Source: Mastigamoeba balamuthi
Lineage: Eukaryota; Evosea; Mastigamoebida; Mastigamoebidae
Direction: 5' to 3'
DNA: 64,000 nt
Assembly (NCBI GenBank): GCA_902651635.1
Contig: CACRSC010000010.1
Coordinates: 1,345,794-1,409,793 of the forward strand
Shown here: positions 1 through 11,205 of the stretch, in pieces
How positions within the stretch are numbered: position 1 is the stretch's first letter
Layout of the letters: each line of letters begins with the position of its first letter
Made by a program: the position numbers and the translations under genes
Notes under the pieces: model-generated
Seen by the model: only the letters and a program-made list of their open reading frames with translations
Told to the model about the DNA's origin: nothing
The model's database searches: none

Positions 1-1739
1 GTGCCAGTAGTGCAGCCCGCGGACCTTCTTCTTGCGCTTGACGAAGACCCAGTGGGCGCACGCCACAAAGTCGAGGCCGGGCCCTCGGTCCACGACGGCC
101 GTGCTGCCCCTCAGCGCGCGGCCCTTGGTCCCCAGGAGCTCCAGGAGCCCCGGCCACGACGTGTTGGCCACGACGGCGCACGCGCTGCCGTTGACGCCGG
201 GCTCGCTGTCGAGGTCGCAGTGCACGATGACGTGCGGCTCGACGCTGTACACGAACAGCAGCCGCTTGTCGCTGGGGTTCACAAACGGCATCCAGTTCTT
301 CTCCTGCGAGGAGGGGTGCCAGCGTCAGGAGGGGGACGATAGAGAGAGACAGAGAGACAGACAGACAGAGACAGAGACAGAGACAGAGATAGATCCAGAA
401 GCTGAGCAGCCGCACCCATCTTGTCGGGTTATTGGCGCCAGGCGGGGCCAGCCAGTTCATGCGCATGCCCTGGGGCACGACGGGTCCGCCGCGGGCGACG
501 CCGTTGCCCGGGACGAGCGACGGCAGCACCGACCAGAGGGGGAAGCGGAAGAGGGACATCCTGCGGTGCCCGGACGTGGGGAACGGGCCGTTGGTCACCA
601 GCACGAGCTCGCCGCCGGGCAGCACGAGGCCGCGGGCGTCCTCGAAGCCGCAGCCGACCTCCTCGCTGGCGTTGCAGGGCCTGCCGAGGACGTCGAGGAA
701 CGCCATGGGGCCCGAGGTGCCGCGGGCCAGCGAGGGGGCGTACGAGAGCATCGGGGCGTGCGCAGAGTGCGCAGGCGGGTGCGAGAGCGGGCCACCGCCG
801 AGCGAGTGCCATCTCAGCAGCACGTAGGACCTCAGCGACCGCTGGTTGAAGCGCTCGACCCACCTGGCGCGTGGCAGGCGTCAGACAGCGCGTGGGAGGG
901 GGGGTTGGCAGCAACAGCACGCCCGGGGGGGCCAGAGAGCTGTGCTGTGTGGTTCAACGGCCGCCAGCGGACAGCGCAGACAGGCAGACAGACAGACAGA
1001 CAGAGCGAGCCACACAGTGGTCCGCAAAATTGAAACCGGAAGGGTGGGGGCCCTGTGCTCGTCTGCGAGAGGGGGAGGCGAAGGAGAGAAAGAGAGAGCG
1101 GCAGGGAAGGTGCGCAGAACGCAGAGGGAAGTGTGCGAGAACGCCACGAGGGACGAGGGCCCGCGGGCCAGGGCACGCAACGCAGGGCAGCAGGCACACA
1201 CACGCACACACGCACACACAACTCTCCCCCAGCACAAGCACAGCACGACAGCACGGCGCCAGCGGGGCAGCGGACCTGTAGCAGACGAGCAGCTCCGAGG
1301 GGTCCGAGAGGACGCCCGAGCCCGAGCGCTCTGCGCGGGGCCGCCAGTCGATGACGGGCGAGGGGTTGAAGAGGCGCATCGGCGGCGGCAGCCCGCGGAC
1401 GGCCCCCGAGACGTTGAGCAGCTCGCTGGCGCCGTTGTCCTGCATGCCCGCCGTCGACGGGGCCGCCGCCCTGTCCGCGCGCACGGCGATGACGACGATC
1501 CCGCCGATGAACGCCACGTAGGCGAGGCACGCGAGGCCCACGTAGCACACCACGGGGAGCGCGGACCCGGAGTCGGAATCGGCGCGCGGGCGCCTGCGGG
1601 CGCGCGGCAGGCGCATCTCGACGTCAGACTCGTCGTCAGATTCGGACTCGGGCGCGGCCGGGGGCGGGGTCCGCGCCGAGGCGCGCGCTGCGCGGGGGGC
1701 GGCTGTGCCCGAGGAGGGCGGGTGCATGGGGTGCAGCAT
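1..1739 (-). CDS. Type II membrane protein with GH130-like beta-propeller (3' end off window)
   Basis: Three exons join in phase: 1739-1276, 863-416 and 303-1. The gene continues past the left edge, so the C-terminus is missing. The N-terminus is an acidic, basic and Pro-rich cytosolic stretch, then one hydrophobic segment around residues 60-82 (VVCYVGLACLAYVAFIGGIV). This predicts a signal anchor with the rest in the lumen or outside. Later come an F-E-D-A-R-G motif, a 'KNWMPF' motif and 'LLFVYSVEPHVIV'. That order (E-D-x-R, then K-N-W-x-P-F, then Y-S-x-x-P) matches the glycoside hydrolase/phosphorylase GH130-like five-bladed propellers that act on mannosides. Family membership is inferred from motifs only; substrate and reaction are unknown. 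Start is the first Met of the open frame. Intron 1 holds CA- and CAGA-rich repeats and intron 2 a GA/CAGA repeat. Confidence 0.6.
341..393. repeat. GA/CAGA simple repeat in intron
   Basis: Nearly pure AGAGAC/CAGAGA microsatellite inside the second intron of the left-edge gene. Confidence 0.85.
977..1221. repeat. Two short microsatellites in intron 1
   Basis: A CAGA run lies near 977-1004 and a CACACG/CACA run near 1194-1221, both inside the first intron (864-1275) of the left-edge gene. Confidence 0.75.
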
Positions 1740-2086
1740 GCGGGGGGGCCGCAGGAGCGCCGGACGGGCGGCGGGGCGCAGGACGCGGTGCAGAGGTGCA
1801 CAGAAACGCAGATGAGTGACCCGCTGATGTCATCGGCCTATATCTTCAGAGAAAAAAATCAGCAGTTCTAGAACTCACCGCCGGACACACCGACGGGAAC
1901 TCAGCCAATGGGGAGTGCGCGGGTGCGTGGCAAATCACACATGATGCAGCCCAGATCAGAGGAGATGATAGTGGCCTGTGATATTTTCAACCTTTGTTCG
2001 GAAGCCACAGAGTCCACTGCGCTGTGGTCGTTCTGGAGAACTGCTCCCTTCTCTCATTGTCAAGCAGCTGATGTATTGCATGCTTT
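1740..2086. other. Intergenic, no gene seen
   Basis: AT-richer spacer upstream of the left-edge gene and downstream of the first cyclase-like gene. It should hold the former's promoter and the latter's 3' end. I see no conserved element beyond a 'cctatatc' stretch near 1839. Confidence 0.6.
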
Positions 2087-5000
2087 TTATTGAATAATGA
2101 CACTGCCTTGTTTTATCGAGTCGATGTCAGCCACTGCCACTGGATACGTTGGGACCGTCTGGCTGTCTGGGTGAGGTATTTCTTCATAGTGCACAATGGC
2201 TGTGTGAATCACTTCTCCGTTGAAGATGAAGTCGTTGAACGGGACTGCGAACTCCGAATCACATTCAACTGACTGTGATAGCACACAGCATCCTGCAGGT
2301 GCTCCCGAGCATAGCAAGATGGCGAGATGAACGCTGTCTCCCCAACAGTCGAATACGCAACTTCGAGGTGTCAGAACGACACCCACGTGCTCCGATCCTG
2401 TGTGAATTGCTGCTTTGTAACCAATACGTAGACCACAGCTCGGTGCAATGATATCCCGACTTCGAATGACTGATGATGCGAAAGCCAGTGCTTTCAAACA
2501 GTGATCACTGAGATCTTGCTGTATGTTACCAACTGCAACAAAGATCGGACCTGTATCTTCAATTACAAAATGCGTGAATTTAATACGAACCTGAGCACTT
2601 TAGAGTTAGAAAGCCACTTGATTTTGCCATATCATTAAAATGGCAGTTAAGCGTGTTAAGGAACAGAACTACATCAACAGGGTCGATAGATCCGAATAGG
2701 AACTCAAAATCAGCCACCTCGCAGACCTACTGACTGTTGGAAGACAGAGTTAACTGGAATGGTGCGTACCACAACTGTGCAGCTGGGAACAAATTGATGA
2801 ACGTAGTGAGATTGACTGGATGTATTCATCATACTAAACACGATTCCTCGGGGAATGATCCCGGTGATAAGATGAAGGGCAGTCTGTTGCTCCTTTTCGT
2901 TGTCAGATAGATTTTTCTCTGCCAATACATGCGAACGAAACCAACTTCGTATCCTCCATTCAGACTCGTACATAAGCATAATCAAACCAATGGTGGTACA
3001 AAGATACCAAAGCATTGATTCAGCGCCATATCTGAAACTATCAGTGATCGAGTGTAGAGAGATCGAAGATACCTTCGTGTTTTGTATTGGCGGATCTGAG
3101 AGAAGAGCAGAACAACGATCTGGGGCAGAACGCAATACCCAGGTAGCTTCGAGAACATAATGAGTGCTTGCCACGATACGATACTCCCAACTAGGGGATC
3201 ATATAGTGACATATCAAGTGACGAGTAACAGAGAATTGCTGTGTCAATACATGTGAATGTCAATACCAGAATGGCGTTTAGAGCAGCTCTGCGGTACAAT
3301 CGAGTGAACGTGAACAGGAAGAGAATAAACAAAGGCACACTGAGCAGAATTGTGGCCTTATTGTACATCAGCCAGATGTCACCATGGAACAGTGCAGCAA
3401 TTGTGCACAGAAACCCCGCCCAGATGCAGGCTAACGTAAATACTGACCATCTAAGAGAACTCCGGAATGACTTGAAAGTGAATTCCAGATATCTTCACAA
3501 GCACATGCGATGAGTCTATGGAAAACAAATTGGTGTCCGTACTGTTTCTCTTGGTTCCAGGTACATTCTACCAGCTTCGGGGTCCGAACATCGTTGTTAA
3601 TACCATAGGCTGCAACCTCCGACAAGGATATAACACGGCAATTGTTCAATTCGAAACAGCTTTTCTCGCTTGTACTGTGAAAAAGTGGAAGTCAATGAGA
3701 ATGCGGGAAATCACTGATTACATTGGTTGATAAAACGTCTTCGGGTTGACAACCATCTGGTATGGCAAGATTGCGCCTCCGAGTCGGGAGAGGTAGACAC
3801 TCTCGTGCAGTGGAATAACTTTGAGGAAATCGCCTGCTTGTGCGGAGACCTCGGAAGTCACCAGGATTTGATCAGCACTGGCCGCTTCAGCCAGTCCATG
3901 AGCGATGGGAACCGTCACTACAGCGGTCGTGAGTCACTGACAAATCCGATGACGCACATCCCCAGACATCGTAGCGCGGGTTCTCGAGCCCAATGACGCC
4001 AGCGACCACAGGCCCCGCGGAGATGCCAATTGAGACCGACAGGCGTTTGTCCTCTTTTGAGCCGAGGGCCCAGATAATCTGTTGGACTTCGTTGGCGAAC
4101 GAGCACGCATTCCTTGAGCACGATCCGGACCCCCTGTGGAATCGTTAGCAGAGTGTGCGATTGCAGATGCACTGCTGAAGGCCGGAAGCGTAGACGAATC
4201 GCGAACCGAAAGAGGTAACAAAACGGGTGGAATGGGCTGGCGCGACTGCCTCTATCGCCGAGAGTGTGTGGGATAGCAGGCGCATCTCATCCGCTTTGTC
4301 ACCGTGAGGCATACTGAAAATGACCACCACGATCGCGACGCACTCGAGCCTGTCGGAAATGACTGCTGCAACAATGAGCGCCTTGAGACCCTATTGGATG
4401 AGGCTTACCCCTATGCTCTCCCTGGATATCCAACGGCTCTCCCTCGGAGTCGAGGACAGCGGCGTGCCGAATGGCGTCCACTCGTTCCTGTATTAGGTGC
4501 CTGGCGACATCCGATGGGAATAGGGCATCGACAATGGCGTCTGTCCGCTCTCGCTCGACCTCCCTCTGCCTTCTGCTCCTCTCAGTCACGAGCGCCGCCC
4601 CGAACTCGCTCTTGCGGTCTCGAGTGACCAAGTAGGCCACCACGATGTTGAACAGGCACCCGCTAGCGTACGCTGCCGGGTGGTACCACCCGACGCTGTT
4701 GCCCAGAGCGATGAACCCCGCGACCAGAGCGACCCCGTGAAACGCCCCCGACAGCGCCAGCGACGCGAGGACGCGGGGCCACGGCACACAGCCGAGCGCG
4801 ATGAACACCCAGGCAGCAGTCAGCGACAGCGCGGTGCCCAGAAGGCGCGGGACGTCGAAGGTGAGCGAACGGTCAGGATGGGACGACGAGGGCTGGTGGC
4901 TCTCAGGGCTGGGCGACGCAACACCGCACCAGAAGAACCCGTAGAGCGTCGAGACGCCCGAGGCGATCCCGACGACGCACAGCAAGGTTTCCTGAGCGAC

Positions 5001-5327
5001 GAGGGCGCCTTTGCGCAGTGCGAACACCCACATCGAAAACGCGACGATGGCCGTCGACACGACGCAGGCAAGGGCGCAGTAGGCGAACGCGTCACCGACA
5101 CAGCTGTCCGACAACGGGGGGTCGAATCGGGCGGCGAGGGCCAGGGCGAGGAACGACAGGAGCTGAAACGCGGTGTAGCTGACCACCACTGCGGGACGCA
5201 GAGACGAGGCGATGTGCCGCTCGCAGAAGGCTTGGTCCAGGTCCGCCGAGGGGAACCGCAGGGCCCACGTCGAGGGCGAGCAGCTGCCGTCCTGCGATTG
5301 ATCGGACACCATGGTGGCAGCGTACAC
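2087..5327 (-). CDS. 12-TM adenylyl-cyclase-like protein, catalytically degenerate (copy 1)
   Basis: Multi-exon gene, start 5327, stop 2087-2089. The order is a six-span cassette (about residues 45-260), a linker helix with 'ALFPSDVARHL', a first cyclase-like domain C1, a second membrane cassette (near 3370-2990), the helix 'LITGIIPRGIVFSM', and a second cyclase-like domain C2. This is the plan of metazoan transmembrane adenylyl cyclases and Dictyostelium ACA. C1 still shows the fold signature 'AGPVVAGVIG' and 'YDVWG'. The first metal Asp site of the usual 'FADIVGF' reads 'VVVIFSM', and the second ('TIGDAYM') reads 'SFGSRFV'. After YDVWG the splice gives 'GMTVPIAHGL' where active enzymes have 'GDTVNLAARL'. 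C2 keeps 'DCWGDSV'. I infer loss of catalysis, leaving a scaffold, sensor or heterodimer partner. The 54% AT stretch 2100-3700 contrasts with the GC-rich 5' exon. Confidence 0.7.
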
Positions 5328-5501
5328 GTGCGGAATGGTCCAAAAATAACATGAGCCCGAAAGAGGAACTTAAGTCGGGCCGAAGGGTCCGCGAATCAGC
5401 GAAAGGGAAGTATCCGGGTCGGATAGTCGTTGTTCATTTGCGCGCACCTACTTGGGAGAGATAGAGAGAGAGAGACCGACGACTATGGTGTTATAGTAAA
5501 G

Positions 5502-8500
5502 CTATTGATATTGGATGGAATCCGTGCTACAGGGCACGTACACGCTGGCAACAATCTGCTCCTCAGGTGCTGCCTGGCATGTCTCTGTGTCGCGGCTCAG
5601 CTCAGAGCTCTCCTTCCCGAAATCGAAGTCCGCCAGTGCATAGGTCGAGGCGATTGAGAAGTACTCCGAGGTCGTCCCGGCATCCTGGCCTCGGAACAGG
5701 GCTGTGTGGACAGCCATCCCGTTGTATATGAAGTCGCGATATGGAACTGTAGGCTCGGAGTCACACTCGACTGTACTTGATATAACTGCGCAGCCGGCAG
5801 GTGCCCCGGAACACAGAAGCTCGGCAATCTGAACGCTGTCTCCCCAGCAGTCAAAAACGCAACTCCTGGAGGTCATGACAACGCCCACGTGCTCGGGGCC
5901 CGTGTGAACTGCTGTCTTAAGCTGCAGCAGATATCCACAGCACTGAACAAACTCCTTTCGCTTCCGGAGGATGGACGTGGCGAGAGTAACAGCTTTGGTA
6001 CAGTGGTCACTTATGTCCTGCTGTATGTTACCCACAGCAACGTATTTTGGGCCTAAACGATGTTAGTTGTGTGGAATGAATCGAAAAACGAAGTACCTGT
6101 GCACTTCAAAGGGAAGAAGCCAAGAGGCTTCGCAATGCCGTTTAGGAACGAGTGATAAGAATTGAGGAAGAGAACAGAGTGAATCGGGTCTGCCCTGTGA
6201 AATACAAGCTCGAAGTCCATCACCTCGCAAATCTAAGTGCCGGATAAGACCCAAGGAAAGGGTTCATATGATCGTACCACAACAGAGCAACTCGGTTGGC
6301 TCTGAAGAACATAGTTCGGCTGCGCAGACGTGTCCATCATTCGGAATACGATGCCGCGCGGGATAACAGTGGTGATGAGGTGTAATGCTGTCTGCTTTTC
6401 CCTCTCGTTCTCGTTCAGGTTCCTTTCGGACACTACTCGTGACCGAATCTGGCTCCGTATTCTCCACTCAGACTCATACATTATAAGCAAAAGTGCTAGC
6501 GTGGCACTCAGATACCACAGCACTGTCTCTGGGCCAAATCTACAAAGCACTCTCAGCTTTGATGAGGGTGCTGCTGGCTGCGTACACTCCATTGGCAATA
6601 TGGCGGAACTGCGCCAGGAAGAGCGCCACGATTTGAGGAACCACAATGTAGCAGGGCATCTTGGAGACAACCATCGCTGCTTGCCAGGACACGTCCATGG
6701 AGAGAAGAGGATCGTTGAGAGATCCGAGGGTAGAGGAGAAGCACAAGAGCGCAGTGATTGCAACTGCCAGGGCTGCGAGAACTGCGCAGTACAGAGGAGT
6801 GCTCCTTTTGTACACTCGCGAGAGAGCCAACAGGCTGATGGCCCACGGCAACGCGACTGTGATGACCGTGAACACGCTATAGAGGCCGCTCCTGTCTCCG
6901 TGTCCAACGACAACAAGGAGCAGAAGGAATGCAGTCCATATGAGAGCAATAACAAGTGATGACCATCCGACCGCCCTGTTGTGTGCCCGAGCACAGAAGC
7001 TCAGGAAGCTGGGGAATGGCGCCGAGTCAGAGACCATGAAAGGGAAAATGAAGGCATTGATGGGGACTTACTCCTTCTCTTCATTCCACGGGAAGTAGAG
7101 TAGAGTGGGCACTCCAACTTTGTGGCGAACAAAAGAAGATGCTGCTATCTCCGTGAGGGGAATGACTCTGCAGTGGTTCAGCTCCAAGCATCTCGACTCG
7201 GCCACGCTGCGGCAGAGAGTGAGTGCTGTATCTGGAGCAAGAGAAGCTGCACATGGGAACATAGTCGGGGTTTCGTTCCACGGAGAGCTGGTACGGTACG
7301 ATGGAGCCCACGCAGCACACATCCACCCGCTCCTTCATCGGCTTGATATCGAAGTGGCTGCCTGCCTTCTTGGCGACGTCGCGAGTGACCAGTATCTGGT
7401 CGACGCACGCCGTGTGCGCTAGTCTGTCTGCCACAGGGACGATGTCTGCATCATTGCGCTTGTCGTGAGTGCTCTGGCTGCCAGGACAGCGAATGGCGTA
7501 CAGCTCCAGACGTCGTATCGAGGATTCTGCACGTTAATGACCCCGGCGACAGCAGGGCCCGTGGCGATGCCAATGGAGACGTACAGGCACTTGCCCAGCT
7601 CGGTGCTGAGGGCCCAGAGCGACTGCTGAACTTCGGTGGCAAAAGAACATGCATTTCGAGCGCAGGACCCTTTCTCCCTGCCAGGGCCACCAGTCAGTTG
7701 CTCGTGTCCGGGGGTTGGAACTTCCGCGCACTCCCGCAGGCCAGATGCGAAGACGAAGCAGAACCCGTTGGACGAGACTCTGGTCGTGCAGTTTTTGGAC
7801 GCAACATATTCGATCGCCGTGAGTACTTTGGACAGCGTGGCGAGCTCCTCGCCCTTCTCCCCTTCGGGGACGCCCACAATGACGGCAATGAGGGCAACAC
7901 AGTCGAACTTCTCAGCGAAGACTACAGTGAATGCCCCCTGAAGTCAGCGCGAACACCCCGGGAAGGGATTCGTCGTACTCGTGGGCTCCCCGTTGTCCAC
8001 CAGCGGCTCCCCCACAGAGTCGAGGGCAGGGGCGGCCCGTATGGCCTCGACGCGCTCCTGCATCAGCTTCTTGGCCACCTCGGACGGGAACAGCGAGTCG
8101 ACGATCGCGTCCGTCCGCGCGCGCTCCACCGCCGTCTGCCTGCGGCCTCGCTCGGTCAGCAGCATCGCCGCGTACTCGCTCTTGCGCTCCCGCGTCATCA
8201 GTCGTGCGATCAGCGCGTCGAACAGGGCGGCCCCGATGAAGGCGGCTGGCTGGTACCAGCCGGTCGAAAGGTCGGTGGCCAGGAACGCCGCCAGCAGGGC
8301 TGCGGCCTGTATGGACAGGGAGAGGAACAGGGCCACCAGGACGCGCGGCCACGGCACGCACCCCAGGAACAGGAACGCCCACGAGGCAGTCAGAGACATG
8401 GCCGAGCACAGGAGCCGCGGGACGTCGTAGTTTATCATCTGCTGCTGCTGCTGAGCGCTGGGCGACGACGAAGACGAGTGCTGCTGCTGCTGCTGCTGCT

Positions 8501-8957
8501 GAAGCGCAGAGTCCACGCGTGGGCGGCACCTGAGCGACCCCGCCAGCGTGGCCAGCGCCGAGGCAGAGCAGACGAAGCAGACGAGCAACTCCTGGGCGAC
8601 GAGAGCGGCCCGGCGCCACGAGAAGAGTGAGATGGAGAGCGAGACGACCGCCGAGGCCACGACGGCCCCCAGGGCGCAGACAGCGAACAGGTCCGCGCTG
8701 CACTGGTCCGACAGCGGCGGCCTGAAGTGGGCGGCGAGGCCCAGCGCCAGGAACGGCACGAACTGCGACGCCGCGTGGCTGAAGACGACCGACGGCCTCA
8801 GGGCGCTGTCGACGTGCTGCGAGCAGTAGGCCGACTCGACGCCGGCAGAGGCGAAGCGCAGAGTCCACGGGGACAGCGCACCGCTGCCGTCGTCGTCGGG
8901 AACCGGGACGGGGACGGGGACGGGCTGCTGGCCTGCCCCCTGCGGCTCGCACTTCAT
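5502..8957 (-). CDS. 12-TM adenylyl-cyclase-like protein, catalytically degenerate (copy 2)
   Basis: Tandem paralogue of the downstream neighbour, start 8957, stop 5502-5504. N-terminal spans include 'FVPFLALGLAA', 'ALVAQELLVCFVCSASALA' and 'LFLSLSIQAAALLAAFLA'. A polyQ/Ser loop lies between spans 3 and 4. A signalling helix with 'DSLFPSEVAKKL' leads into C1. C1 reads 'LIAVIVGVP' where active cyclases have 'LFADIVGFT' (Asp to Val) and 'SNGFCFVFAS' where they have 'TIGDAYMAVS' (Asp to Phe). It keeps 'IGIATGPAVAGVI' and 'YDVW'. The second cassette includes 'LVIALIWTAFLLLLVVVG' and 'FTVITVALPWAISLLAL', and ends with 'LITTVIPRGIVFRM'. C2 keeps 'HTGPEHVGVV' and 'DCWGDSV', but its first-Asp strand is not recognisable. 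The fold assignment is firm; the loss of activity is inferred from missing metal ligands. Confidence 0.72.
8440..8501 (-). repeat. CTG/CAG runs encoding polyQ
   Basis: Two CTG runs on the + strand (about 8440-8453 and 8480-8501) encode two polyglutamine tracts separated by a Ser-rich linker. They sit in the loop between membrane spans 3 and 4 of the second cyclase-like protein. The paralogue has Ser/Pro/His there but no polyQ. Confidence 0.85.
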
Positions 8958-9451
8958 CGAGGGCGACGAGGAGAGCCCGAGAATGCAATGTCTAATTGTG
9001 GAAAGTGCTGCGGACTGAGAAATCGCTGCCTCCGATTGTCGCCCGAATTACTCAGTGGCCAGGCATGGGCCATTCTCACAAACCACGCGGAAATGACCCC
9101 TTCTTTTCCGTTTTTCCGCTGTACGGATCTCTCTCGCATGCGTGGGGATGCGAGGATTCAGGAAAGGCGTCTTGTGAAGAGCGGATGCCCCAGAAGACGA
9201 TTCCTAAGTGAATGTGCTTACACGCGACTGTATGGGAGGGACTGAGGGCGCATTCACCGAAATTCGCATTTCTCGCACCCTGGCTTTCTCACATTCAATT
9301 TCCCTCAGTCCGAGTCTCGAAGGAGGCGGCAAGAGGCTGCTTCCACCACAGGAGTTGATGGGAAAAGACTGCTATTCGTATTTTTGACTGTTTGTACGAC
9401 GTATGATGACAGAGTGTGGGTGCAGTCAGTTGTTTTGACGTCTCAGCCGCC
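8958..9451. other. Intergenic, no gene seen
   Basis: Spacer between the cyclase-like start and the stop of the first SLC35F6-like gene. Open frames here overlap each other on several strands and have no recognisable motif. I see nothing else. Confidence 0.55.
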
Positions 9452-11205
9452 CTACACGGAGGAGGCCAGCTCGGCGTTGTCCTTGGCCGGTTTTGAGACG
9501 TCGATGGCGCCGAGCTCCACGGCGACAGTAGTGCTGTCGCACTTGGGGCTCGAGAGGTCGATCTTGGGCAGCTCGCTGCCGGTCTCCTCTGTCTCGCCCT
9601 CGGGCTTCTCGTCGTCCTCGTAGGTGAAGCGAGGGAGCCTGACGATGCCGTTGTAGATGACGGCGCCGATGATGAGCAGCACGAAGCCCGCGACCTGGAA
9701 CCAGGACCACTTGGTCCACTCCTCGCCGTAGCGCTCGTTGATGCAGTAGAACGTGAGCAGCTGCCAGAACCAGACGAGGATGCTGCGGCACGCGTCGATG
9801 ATCGTGCGGTGCACGGCGCTCAGGTACTTGGTGATGCTGATGCCGAAGAAGTTGAACATCGCGTCCGAGCAGATGTAGACGAGGATGTAGAACAGCAGCG
9901 GAATGTGGTTGCCCATCATCATGAACGCGTCAATCACGTTGTCGAACGACCCTCTCCGCATCGAGCTCGGCTGTCGTTGCGACGGATCCGTGAGTCCCGT
10001 GCGTGTCACAAAATTGGCAAGGGGGAGGGGGGTGCTCACGTTGTTGCCGGGGATGAAGTAGGTGATGGGGAGCACGACGAAGATCATGAGGGTGACGCCG
10101 AAGCAGCCCTCGGTGCCGGGGACCTGCAGCGGGTGCAGGTCGCGGTGCTTTCGCACAAAGTACTCCTGGACGACCATCTGCGTGCCGGACATGGCCATGG
10201 CCACGATGACCAGCACGATGCCCAGCGCGGACTGCCACGCGGGCTGCGAGGACGACTCCTCCTCCGAGCTGCCCGACCCCGTGGTGGAGCTGGTCGTCGT
10301 GAACACGCTCGACAGACCGACGAGGATCAGCCCGGCGATCGTGATCGAGACCGCGAGCCACTTGTACATGAGCGTCTTTCGCTTCAACAGGACCCTCTGT
10401 GTTTTCAACACGCGTCAGAATACCGCATTCATCAAGCCGAAATCTGGTGCAAGAAATAAAAAACGTACAGTCGCGATGCAGGAGAAGATGATGAGGGAGC
10501 CGCGGAGCATCTGCCAGACCGAGGCCTTGCAGTAGAGCAGGCCGATGCTGGAGAGGCTGGTGCCGAGGAAGTCGAGCGACGCGGTGATGGCGAGGTACGG
10601 GGGGAAGATCTCGAAGAACTTCATGGGCTGCACGCTCTCGGCCTTGGTCTTGCTCTTCCAGAATCTTGACGCGAGGAACGCCCACATGCACAGCGTCTCG
10701 GCTGCAGAGGGGGAGGAGCGGCGGTGAGCGCGTCGTTGTTTTCCATGCGAGTCATAAATAACGATTTGCGTGCGCATCGAGAAAAAAAGGCAAAAAAAAG
10801 GTTCGCAGGGCATCGGCTCCACCCAGAACCGAGGAGCGAGAAACGCATTCGGCAACGGGAACGACGGGGTGACGTGCGGGAGAGGGACGGGCGTTGTGTG
10901 CCGTTGGATGCGTGCGGTCTCAGCGGGTTTCGCACGTGCAGTGTTCCTTTTTTGCTGCTTATGATGCGCTTTTCCGTGTGGATGCGGTGTGGGCGTCTGC
11001 TGGGGGAGGGTGCAGTGTCGTGCGCGTGTGTACCAGTGAACATGAAGAGGGTCTGGCTGTAGGGGTGGTGGAACTGGTGCTCCTTGCCGCCCCAGCCTCT
11101 TGAGTAGCTGTTGTCCGAGGCCTTGACGAGGATCGTGTCGACGACGCCCGTCATCAGCATGCCGAGCTCCATCAGCCCGCTCTTCACCGTGAGAGTGCCC
11201 GACAT
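9452..11205 (-). CDS. SLC35F6-like drug/metabolite-superfamily transporter (copy 1)
   Basis: Four exons join in phase: 11205-11034, 10701-10469, 10396-10040 and 9970-9452. The protein starts 'MSGTLTVKSGLMELGMLMTG' and has about ten hydrophobic spans. Landmarks are 'PPYLAITASLDFLGTSLSSI', 'KASVWQMLRGSLIIFSC', a 'LLKRKTLMYKW' basic turn, and 'SVHRTIIDACRSILVWFWQL'. These match the SLC35F6 (C2orf18) branch of nucleotide-sugar-transporter-like carriers, which in animals sit on lysosomal or other internal membranes; the substrate is not settled. An acidic Ser-rich loop (SGSSEEESSS) lies between spans 5 and 6, and the C-terminal tail is charged and ends ELASSV. It is one of a tandem pair with the next gene, and a third copy lies at 36.7-38.3 kb. 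Family call is firm, function is by homology. Confidence 0.82.
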
